Shown here piece by piece: positions 1-5,139 of a stretch of 8,369 nucleotides of DNA (position 1 is the stretch's first letter; the number at the start of each line of letters is the position of its first letter). The notes beneath the pieces are model-generated. The model had not been told where the DNA came from. It saw only the letters and a list, made by a program, of their open reading frames with translations, and did no database searches. The stretch is from Candidatus Omnitrophota bacterium. GTDB lineage: Bacteria > Omnitrophota > Gorgyraeia > Gygaellales > Profunditerraquicolaceae. The translations under genes and the position numbers were made by a program. The stretch is from NCBI GenBank assembly GCA_026387485.1, contig JAPLLQ010000099.1, positions 4,695-13,063 of the forward strand, given 5' to 3'.

Positions 1-420
1 CTGCAAATAGCCAGCCTGCTTCACGATGTGGGTAAAATCGGAGTGCCCGAATACATCCTCAATAAAAGAGGCGATTTAACCGTAGGAGAGAGGAACCGGA
101 TAAAAGAGCACCCTTTAATCGGAGTAACTATTCTTAAGCCGATTAGGGAGATCGAGGGTTCTTTATTGGGAGTAAAACATCATCATGAGAGGTATGATGG
201 GGCCGGGTACCCCGAAGGATTAAAAGGCGAACAGATCCCACTTTTAGCTTCTATAATAGCCGTAGCCGATTCTTTTGACGCCATGACTACCGATAGGCCT
301 TATCGGCCCGCTCTGTATAAAGATGCTGCGATAAAAGAAATAAGAAACTTAACTAACCTGCAATTTGATCCTCGCGTTTCCGAAGCCTTCCTTGAGTTAT
401 ACCGGGAAGGAAAATTCTAA
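1..420 (+). CDS. HD-GYP domain protein, C-terminal part (start lies left of the window)
   Basis: The frame is open from base 1 and ends with TAA at 418-420, giving the last 139 residues of a longer protein. Visible HD-GYP hallmarks, numbered from base 1, are HDVGK (8-12), a conserved His in KEHP (37), HHHE (60-63), DGAGYP (66-71), VAD (88-90) and DAMTTDRPYR (93-102). These supply the metal-binding His/Asp residues and the GYP signature of cyclic-di-GMP phosphodiesterases, which linearise c-di-GMP in the cytoplasm. The catalytic set looks intact, so an active enzyme is likely, though some family members act on other cyclic dinucleotides. Any N-terminal sensor or receiver domain is outside the window. 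The GTG at 28 falls inside the HD motif and is not a start. The next gene begins 6 bases after the stop, so this is probably the upstream part of the same transcript. Confidence 0.93.
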   Translation: MQIASLLHDVGKIGVPEYILNKRGDLTVGERNRIKEHPLIGVTILKPIREIEGSLLGVKHHHERYDGAGYPEGLKGEQIPLLASIIAVADSFDAMTTDRPYRPALYKDAAIKEIRNLTNLQFDPRVSEAFLELYREGKF

Positions 421-426
421 CTTTCT

Positions 427-1542
427 ATGCGTCCTAAAAGAATAATCCTAATGTATATTTCAGAGGTCTCTGGCCATCATAACGCTACCTTAGCTATTGA
501 GAAAACGATAAAGATTCTCCAACCCAATACAGAGATACTCAATATCAATGGCTTCAATTACACTAATCCTATTGCTGAAAAGGTTGTAAACAGTATTTAT
601 ATGGGTGTAATTAAAATGGCCCCTGGAATCTGGGATTATCTTTATGATAATCCCAAAATAGTCAAAAGATTTGAAAGAATGAAGCGCAATATCCATAAAG
701 CCAATACGCCAAAATTAAAAAACCTTTTTGATAAGGTTAAGCCGGATATGGTTATCTGTACTCAGGCATTCCCCTGCGGAATGGTAGCGGATTATAAAAA
801 AACTTATGAGTCAAACCTACCCTTAGTAGCTGTGCTTACTGATTTTGTTCCTCATTCCTATTGGGTTTATAATGAAGTAGATTTATACATCACCCCATCC
901 GAGGACGTATCCACGCGTTTAGTAAAAAAAGGCGTAGTTCCCACAAAAGTAAAATCGCTAGGAATTCCATTTGACCCTAAGTTTAACGACCAGATAGATA
1001 AAGATAAAATATACCAAAAATTACGTTTATCACCGGATATCCCAACGATATTAATTATGGGCGGAGGGCAAGGTTTGGGGCCGATCAAAACAATAGTTAA
1101 GTCGTTAGAGAAAATAAAAAAAAATATCCAGGAGATCATTATAACCGGGACCAATAAGAAACTTTATAAAACCCTTAAAAGAAGGATAAAAAAATACAAA
1201 AAGAAAATCCTGCTTTACGGTTACACCCACAATATTAATGAACTTATGCATGTAGCGGATATAGTTATCACTAAGCCCGGCGGGGTTACTACCTCTGAGG
1301 TTTTGGCTAAGAATAAACCGATGATTATTATCAAGCCTATTCCTGGCCAAGAGGCTAATAATACCAGGTATCTTACTGAAAAGGGCGCGGCAGTCAAGGT
1401 TGATCAGCCGAAAAGAATACACTTAGTTATTGATGAGCTCTTGAAATATCCTCAAAAATTAAACCAGCTTAGCGAATCAGCAGGCCGTATCGCAAAGCCA
1501 GAGGCAAGCCTTGATATAGCCCAGCTCTTGCTTAAAAACTAA
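427..1542 (+). CDS. MGDG synthase-like glycosyltransferase (GT28 / UgtP type)
   Basis: This 371-residue protein has the two-domain build of monogalactosyl- and diglucosyl-diacylglycerol synthases. The N-terminal MGDG-synthase domain (about 10-180) contains an SGHHNA segment (15-20), the counterpart of the family's GxGHxxA acceptor loop. The GT28 C-terminal domain (about 205-350) has a glycine-rich GGGQGLG (212-218), KPGG (283-286), TSE (289-291) and GQE (307-309), matching the nucleotide-sugar pocket also found in MurG. It probably transfers a hexose from a UDP-sugar to a diacylglycerol-like lipid at the inner face of the membrane. Sugar and acceptor cannot be read from the sequence. The ATG at 427 has no good Shine-Dalgarno at normal spacing, but it gives the expected N-terminus just ahead of the first beta strand. 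An acyltransferase follows 3 bases after the stop, supporting a role in envelope lipids. MurG itself is unlikely, because MurG lacks this N-terminal domain. Confidence 0.85.
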   Translation: MRPKRIILMYISEVSGHHNATLAIEKTIKILQPNTEILNINGFNYTNPIAEKVVNSIYMGVIKMAPGIWDYLYDNPKIVKRFERMKRNIHKANTPKLKNLFDKVKPDMVICTQAFPCGMVADYKKTYESNLPLVAVLTDFVPHSYWVYNEVDLYITPSEDVSTRLVKKGVVPTKVKSLGIPFDPKFNDQIDKDKIYQKLRLSPDIPTILIMGGGQGLGPIKTIVKSLEKIKKNIQEIIITGTNKKLYKTLKRRIKKYKKKILLYGYTHNINELMHVADIVITKPGGVTTSEVLAKNKPMIIIKPIPGQEANNTRYLTEKGAAVKVDQPKRIHLVIDELLKYPQKLNQLSESAGRIAKPEASLDIAQLLLKN

Positions 1543-1545
1543 ATC

Positions 1546-2400
1546 ATGATTAGCTATCTCCTTTATAGGATCGGACAGGCAATCGCTTTACGCCTACCCT
1601 TAAAAACAGCATATAGCCTAGCCGTATTCCTGACTGACTTGTATTGTTTTTTTGCCTATGTTGACCGTGCCCGGGTCACTCGAAACCTAAAAGCTATATT
1701 CCCCGATAAATCAGCTAAAGAGATTAACCGGATCCGAATAGATATCTTTCGCAATTTCTCTAAATACCTGGTTGATTTCTTTTGTTTTGAAAAAATCAAC
1801 GCTGAATACGTTAAAAATAATGTCAAATTAACGAATATGCATTATCTGAAAGAAGCCGCGGAGAATGGGAAAGGCACAATCCTTTTGACCGCGCATCTGG
1901 GTAACTGGGAATTAGGCGGAAAGGTAATCTCAATACAGGGTTTTCCTTTTGTAACCGTAGCCTTGCCGCATAAATCTAAGATTGTTAATGATTTTTTTAA
2001 TACTCAGAGAGGCGGAGAGGGAATCACGATATTACCTTTAGGTAAAGCTGCTAAAGGCTGTTTAAGGGCTCTAAGACAGAACCAAACCCTTTGTTTAGTC
2101 GGCGACAGAGATTTTACCGGTAAAGGAAGAATGGTAGATTTTTTTGGTCAACCCACGATTTTCCCTGAAGGCCCGGCAGCCCTTTCTCTACAAACCGGCG
2201 CCGCTATTATTCCTGGTTTTATGCTTAGGCATAAAGACGACAGCTTTGAGTTAATTTTTGAGAGGCCGATTGAATATACGTTAAGTGGTAACACAGTAAA
2301 TGAGCTAAAGGAGATAACCAATAAATACAAAAATGTTTTTGAGGATTACATCCGGCGATACCCTGAGCAGTGGTATATGTTTAGGAGGTTTTGGAAATGA
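1546..2400 (+). CDS. LpxL/HtrB-family lysophospholipid acyltransferase
   Basis: This 284-residue protein matches the bacterial lipid A biosynthesis acyltransferase family (LpxL/HtrB/MsbB; about 290-310 residues), and also the related PatA-type glycolipid acyltransferases. The catalytic HxxxxE box is HLGNWE (117-122). Downstream are DRDF (187-190), the FFGQPTIFPEGPA block (199-211) typical of the substrate-binding region, and the C-terminal EQWYMFRRFW (274-283), a family signature (usually PEQW.W.HRRW). The N-terminal 40 residues are hydrophobic and could anchor it to the inner membrane. It should transfer an acyl chain from acyl-ACP or acyl-CoA to a glycolipid. Position after an MGDG-synthase-like gene leaves open whether the acceptor is lipid A or another glycolipid. 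The start at 1546 lacks a visible Shine-Dalgarno and is probably translationally coupled. The end of the gene carries the strong ribosome-binding site of the next gene and overlaps it by 4 bases (ATGA). Confidence 0.87.
   Translation: MISYLLYRIGQAIALRLPLKTAYSLAVFLTDLYCFFAYVDRARVTRNLKAIFPDKSAKEINRIRIDIFRNFSKYLVDFFCFEKINAEYVKNNVKLTNMHYLKEAAENGKGTILLTAHLGNWELGGKVISIQGFPFVTVALPHKSKIVNDFFNTQRGGEGITILPLGKAAKGCLRALRQNQTLCLVGDRDFTGKGRMVDFFGQPTIFPEGPAALSLQTGAAIIPGFMLRHKDDSFELIFERPIEYTLSGNTVNELKEITNKYKNVFEDYIRRYPEQWYMFRRFWK
2383..2388 (+). promoter_or_regulatory. Shine-Dalgarno AGGAGG for the family 2 glycosyltransferase
   Basis: A full AGGAGG lies 8 bases before the ATG at 2397, while the possible TTG start at 2391 would be only 2 bases away. 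This decides the start in favour of 2397. The site is built from two consecutive AGG arginine codons near the end of the acyltransferase gene, so the two genes share sequence. Confidence 0.8.
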
Positions 2401-3068
2401 GAATTTGTGTAATTATACCTGCGTATAATGAGTCGACATATATAGCTAGCCTAATTAAGGAGATCAAAAAGTATGTTTTAGAGGTTTTGGTTATAGATGA
2501 CGGCTCAAGCGATAATACTAGAGATATGGCTAAAAGCGCCGGAGCAAACGTTTTAAGAAACCAAAACAATGAGGGTAAAGGTGCTTCCTTAAAAAAGGGT
2601 TTTAAATACGCCTTGGATAATAAATTTGACGCGGTAATCACTATGGATGGAGATGGGCAGCACCCGGCAGATGAACTGCCTTATTTTATACGCTTGGCTG
2701 AATATTCGGATAAGTATATATTCATCGGTAACCGGATGCTCAAAATAAAAAATATGCCGGCCTTAAGAATTCTGACTAATAAATTTATGTCCTGGTTTAT
2801 CTCAACTATTGCTAAGCAACATATTGCTGATACCCAATGCGGCTTCAGACTGATTAAGAAAGAGATATTGGAGAGAGTAGTCTTGGAAACCTCTAAATAC
2901 GAAACTGAATCAGAGATACTAATTAAAGCAGCAAGGTTAGGATTTAAAATTGAATCCATCCCTATTAAAACCATTTATCGCGGAGCAAGGAGCCAGATTA
3001 ACCCCTTTATAGATAGCTTAAGGTTTATCCGGTTCATAATTGGAGTGCTATGGACTACGAAAGATTAA
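2397..3068 (+). CDS. Family 2 glycosyltransferase, DPM1/DpgS-like
   Basis: A 223-residue GT-A fold glycosyltransferase. Visible motifs are IPAYNES (7-13) at the nucleotide-binding first strand, DDGSSDNT (34-41) for the uridine/GDP-sugar, MDGDGQHP (83-90) with the DxD metal-binding signature, and DTQCGFR (145-151), all characteristic of the dolichyl-phosphate-mannose / polyprenyl-phosphate-sugar synthase branch. In that branch the enzyme makes a lipid-linked sugar donor at the cytoplasmic membrane face. The C-terminal 25 residues (FIRFIIGVLW) are hydrophobic but too short for the two-helix anchor of ArnC-like members, so this is the soluble or peripheral type. The start at 2397 overlaps the preceding stop as ATGA and has an ideal Shine-Dalgarno. 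The pcm gene begins 19 bases before this gene's stop. The exact sugar and lipid acceptor are unknown. Confidence 0.87.
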   Translation: MRICVIIPAYNESTYIASLIKEIKKYVLEVLVIDDGSSDNTRDMAKSAGANVLRNQNNEGKGASLKKGFKYALDNKFDAVITMDGDGQHPADELPYFIRLAEYSDKYIFIGNRMLKIKNMPALRILTNKFMSWFISTIAKQHIADTQCGFRLIKKEILERVVLETSKYETESEILIKAARLGFKIESIPIKTIYRGARSQINPFIDSLRFIRFIIGVLWTTKD

Positions 3069-3700
3069 GAAAGATTATGGTTGAAAAACAATTAAAGCCG
3101 CGCGGCATAAAAGACCCTAAGGTATTGGATGTTTTCGCTAAAGTTGAAAGACATAAATTTATCCCCCCGGAATCAATTGCTAATGCTTACGCAGATTATC
3201 CTATCCCAATAGGAGAGAAACAAACTATATCCCAGCCGTATATTGTAGCCCTGATGAGCGAATCTTTGGGTTTATCTGGAAAAGAGAAAGTTTTAGAGGT
3301 TGGAACTGGTTCCGGTTATCAAACAGCAATACTGGCTGAATTATCAAAGGAAGTCTATAGTATTGAGAGATCACCCTTGCTTACCGAGAAGGCAGAGGAG
3401 AGGCTTAAAAAGCTTGGTTACACTAATATTAAAATCAAGACTGGGGATGGAACTTTAGGTTGGCCGGAAGAAGCACCTTTTGACCGGGTTATTATTACTG
3501 CTGCCTCACCCGGAGTTCCTGAGCCTTTACTTGAGCAGCTAAGTGAAAATGGAAGGCTTATTTTACCGAAAGGCGAAATATTCAGCCAGGTTTTAACCTT
3601 AATTGAAAAGAAGACGGGTAAAATAGAATCTTCGGATATCTGCGCTTGTGTTTTCGTACCCCTGGTAGGTAAATACGCCTGGAAGGAGAAACTAAATTGA
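3050..3700 (+). CDS. pcm: Protein-L-isoaspartate O-methyltransferase
   Basis: A 216-residue protein of normal length for bacterial PCM. It methylates L-isoaspartyl residues in age-damaged proteins using S-adenosylmethionine, starting their repair. The family N-terminus is clear: MVEKQLKPRGIKDP (10-23), then RHKFIPP (34-40). The substrate loop QTISQPYIVA (58-67) and the SAM-binding motif I VLEVGTGSGYQ (81-91) follow, with acidic E106 closing the next strand, GDG (132-134) and FDRVIITAA (144-152). The ATG at 3050 overlaps the glycosyltransferase gene by 19 bases and has GGAG four bases upstream. A second ATG at 3077 would start at MVEKQ, but it would lose residues usually present. The gene is tied by overlap to genes on both sides, so it is part of the same operon. 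A direct functional link to glycolipid or B12 genes is not evident. Confidence 0.95.
   Translation: MDYERLRKIMVEKQLKPRGIKDPKVLDVFAKVERHKFIPPESIANAYADYPIPIGEKQTISQPYIVALMSESLGLSGKEKVLEVGTGSGYQTAILAELSKEVYSIERSPLLTEKAEERLKKLGYTNIKIKTGDGTLGWPEEAPFDRVIITAASPGVPEPLLEQLSENGRLILPKGEIFSQVLTLIEKKTGKIESSDICACVFVPLVGKYAWKEKLN
3683..3688 (+). promoter_or_regulatory. Shine-Dalgarno AAGGAG for the TTG-started cobO
   Basis: AAGGAG is placed 8 bases before TTG at 3697. No ATG or GTG in frame gives the conserved MIQVYTGNGKGKTT N-terminus, so this site supports the TTG start. It lies inside the 3' end of pcm. Confidence 0.75.
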
Positions 3701-4200
3701 TACAGGTATATACGGGTAATGGAAAAGGTAAAACTACCGCGGCTTTAGGGTTAGCTCTAAGAGCAGCAGGAGCGGGCTTAAATATATATATCTGCCAGTT
3801 CTTAAAAGGCAGATATTATTGCGAATTAGCTTCTTTAAAGAAATTTAAGAATATAAAAATTAAGCAATTCGGGAGAAGCTGTTTTATTCGTCGCTCCCCC
3901 ACTAAAAGAGATAAAGAACTCGCTAGGGAAGGATTAAAATCAGCCCAGGAAGCAGTAGCTAATAAAGCTTACGGTATGATAATCCTCGACGAGATAAATA
4001 TTGCCCTTCACTTGAAGCTTTTAGAGCAAAAAGAGATTATTGACTTGATTAAAAAAACACCTAAAAAGACTGAATTAATTCTCACCGGCCGCCACGCTTC
4101 TGGCGCTATCCTAAAGTTAGCCGATTTAGTCAGTGAAATAAAAGAGTATAAACACTACTACAGAAAAGGAATAAAAGCAAGGAAGGGAATTGAATTTTAA
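3697..4200 (+). CDS. cobO: Cob(I)alamin / cob(I)yrinic acid a,c-diamide adenosyltransferase (CobA/CobO/BtuR type)
   Basis: This 167-residue ATP:corrinoid adenosyltransferase transfers the 5'-deoxyadenosyl group of ATP to Co(I) of corrinoids, which is required before CbiB, CobU and CobS can act. The P-loop GNGKGKTT (7-14), characteristic of this P-loop family, starts almost at the N-terminus. LDEINIAL (97-104) is the Walker B region, TGRHA (130-134) the following strand, and the C-terminal IKEYKHYYRKGIKARKGIE is the family's closing motif (E..KH.y..Gi.A..GIE). It lacks the roughly 25-residue N-terminal extension of E. coli BtuR, as many bacterial homologues do. The start is TTG, overlapping the pcm stop as TTGA. 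It is the last gene of the upstream operon: a new promoter and B12 riboswitch come right after it, so it can be made without passing that switch. No terminator is visible directly behind it. Confidence 0.94.
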   Translation: MIQVYTGNGKGKTTAALGLALRAAGAGLNIYICQFLKGRYYCELASLKKFKNIKIKQFGRSCFIRRSPTKRDKELAREGLKSAQEAVANKAYGMIILDEINIALHLKLLEQKEIIDLIKKTPKKTELILTGRHASGAILKLADLVSEIKEYKHYYRKGIKARKGIEF

Positions 4201-4207
4201 AATTAGC

Positions 4208-4236
4208 TTGACACTGAAGTAAACTTAGATTATTAT
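4208..4236 (+). promoter_or_regulatory. Sigma-70-type promoter for the B12 operon
   Basis: TTGACA at 4208-4213 is a perfect -35 box. It is followed by exactly 17 bases and then TATTAT at 4231-4236, a 5-of-6 match to TATAAT. Transcription would begin near 4243-4245, about 40 bases ahead of the riboswitch aptamer, giving a leader of roughly 300 bases before the first start codon. It lies in the short non-coding gap starting 8 bases after the cobO stop, which is where a promoter for the riboswitch-controlled operon is expected. Confidence 0.8.
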
Positions 4237-4283
4237 TATTCTAGATTTAATAAGACATTTTGGATTATAGGATTAGGGAAATC

Positions 4284-4452
4284 AGTAGGCCAGATGGCCA
4301 TGGTTTGGCAACCGAATAGCCAAAGCCATTAATGCTGATGCGGTCCCGCCGCTGTAGGGGTGGACGAAAACTGCAGTAGTCACTGTTCCGGTAATTTGGG
4401 ATGGGAAGACGCAGTAAGTAGGATGATACCTGAGCCAGAAGACCTGCCTATA
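4284..4452 (+). promoter_or_regulatory. Cobalamin riboswitch aptamer
   Basis: The B12 box GAGCCAGAAGACCTGCC (4432-4448) is close to the cobalamin-riboswitch consensus. GCGGTCCCGCCGCTGT (4340-4355) matches the P6/core segment, with GCGG (4340-4343) able to pair with CCGC (4349-4352). GTCACTG (4379-4385) and TGGGAAGAC (4402-4410) match further conserved parts of the 3' half. A closing P1 helix can form between GTAGGC (4285-4290) and GCCTAT (4446-4451). A hairpin ATGGTTTGGC (4300-4309) with GCCAAAGCCAT (4319-4329, one bulged A) sits where P4 is expected. The RNA binds adenosyl- or another cobalamin and controls the cobC-cobU-cobT-cobS-cbiB operon downstream. The terminator after it suggests that ligand binding stops transcription. 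Ligand subtype (AdoCbl or MeCbl/HyCbl) is not determined. Confidence 0.93.
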
Positions 4453-4500
4453 AAAAAGTAATGCCTCGTGGAATGGGCCAAGTAAATATTTGGGTGCAAC

Positions 4501-4532
4501 CCGCCAAGAATTGTGGCGGTTTTTTTATTTTT
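4501..4532 (+). terminator. Intrinsic terminator of the riboswitch expression platform
   Basis: CCGCCA (4501-4506) and TGGCGG (4514-4519) form a perfect 6-bp GC-rich stem around a 7-base loop. TTTTTTTATTTTT (4520-4532) follows at once. It sits 50 bases after the aptamer and 12 bases before the cobC start, so it is a regulated attenuator and not an operon end. A weaker hairpin, GGGT (4492-4495) with ACCC (4499-4502), would use the first two bases of the terminator stem and could act as a competing fold. Confidence 0.85.
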
Positions 4533-4537
4533 AAGGG
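4533..4537 (+). promoter_or_regulatory. Shine-Dalgarno AAGGG for the CobC-type phosphatase
   Basis: AAGGG lies 7 bases before the ATG at 4545 and directly after the terminator T-run. It supports 4545 over the in-frame ATG at 4461, which lies between aptamer and terminator. GGG (4535-4537) could pair with CCC (4541-4543), but that helix is only 3 bp. Confidence 0.55.
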
Positions 4538-4544
4538 CAACCCC

Positions 4545-5138
4545 ATGACAAGACTATTAATCATAAGGCACGGCGAGACCAAGTATAACTTAAATAGGCG
4601 TTATTGTGGCTTCAGTAATCCTCCTTTAAACGTTTCTGGTATATCGCAGGCTGAGAGTTTGGCAAAACAGCTGAAAGTTTTTGATATCGCAGCGGTTTAT
4701 TCAAGCGATTTATTAAGGGCGATTCAGACAGCCGAGATCGTTTTTCCTAAACTTCAGATTAAAACAATGTTGGATTTCAGAGAACTTAATTTCGGTATTT
4801 TTGAAGGTTTGAATTACAGTGAGATTATGGAGAGGTATCCAGAACTTTATCGGGATTGGATAAAGGGTCCTTCAAATGTTCTGCTTCCCAACGGTGAAGA
4901 ATTTGGGGAGTTTAGGAAAAGAGTCAGCAGCGCTCTATCTTCCATCATTTCTTTACATAGAGAAAAAACGATTGCATTAGTTACGCATAGTGGGCCGATA
5001 AGATTGATATTGTGCGAGGTACTATGTTATGGGTTCGAGAGGTTCTGGGAAATTAATCAGGATAATGCCGCATTTAGTATTATTGATTACCCGGAACGTT
5101 CTGCGCCGGTAGCGGTTGATATTAACGAAACAAAATAA
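4545..5138 (+). CDS. cobC: Histidine phosphatase family protein, probable alpha-ribazole phosphatase
   Basis: A 197-residue histidine phosphatase, first gene of the riboswitch-controlled operon. The phosphohistidine motif RHGET is at 8-12, with H9 the nucleophile. SSDLLRAIQTA (53-63) supplies a second phosphate-binding Arg (R58), FRELNFGIFEG (78-88) carries the probable acid E80, and THSG (147-150) carries the second catalytic His (H148). In cobalamin synthesis, CobC removes the 5'-phosphate from alpha-ribazole phosphate or from adenosylcobalamin 5'-phosphate. Family members also include phosphoglycerate mutases, so the assignment rests on the ELNFG.FEG pattern, the length and above all the place beside cobU, cobT and cobS. 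The reading frame is open back to 4461, but those codons run through the terminator. The family N-terminus (MTRLLIIRHGE) begins at 4545. One base separates its stop from cobU. Confidence 0.88.
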   Translation: MTRLLIIRHGETKYNLNRRYCGFSNPPLNVSGISQAESLAKQLKVFDIAAVYSSDLLRAIQTAEIVFPKLQIKTMLDFRELNFGIFEGLNYSEIMERYPELYRDWIKGPSNVLLPNGEEFGEFRKRVSSALSSIISLHREKTIALVTHSGPIRLILCEVLCYGFERFWEINQDNAAFSIIDYPERSAPVAVDINETK

Positions 5139-5139
5139 T

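Noticed and set aside
28..30. GTG at 28 as a start for the first protein.
   Set aside because: The frame is open to the window edge and the codon lies inside the catalytic HDVGK motif, so the gene begins further left.
867..1422. Two overlapping minus-strand open frames opposite the MGDG-synthase-like gene.
   Set aside because: They overlap each other and a gene with clear family motifs, and their predicted proteins show only low-complexity hydrophobic runs expected from antisense reading.
427..1542. MurG (peptidoglycan GT28) as the identity of the gene.
   Set aside because: The C-terminal domain is shared, but the N-terminal half has the MGDG-synthase type SGHHNA loop and lacks MurG's GGTGGH motif.
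2391..2396. TTG at 2391 as start of the family 2 glycosyltransferase.
   Set aside because: It would sit only 2 bases after AGGAGG; the ATG at 2397 has 8-base spacing and gives the usual N-terminus.
4299..4330. The 10-bp hairpin as an independent terminator for cobO.
   Set aside because: No T-run follows it, and its position and sequence fit the P4 helix of the cobalamin aptamer.
4461..4544. In-frame ATG at 4461 that would add 28 residues to the CobC-type phosphatase.
   Set aside because: These codons run through the riboswitch expression platform, including the terminator stem and T-run. The predicted extension has no family match, and the histidine-phosphatase N-terminus begins at 4545 with its own AAGGG site. 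A leader peptide is possible, but no Shine-Dalgarno precedes 4461.
5116..5139. TTG at 5116 as start of CobU, overlapping cobC.
   Set aside because: It adds 8 residues not typical of the family; the ATG at 5140 places the P-loop at residues 9-17 as usual.
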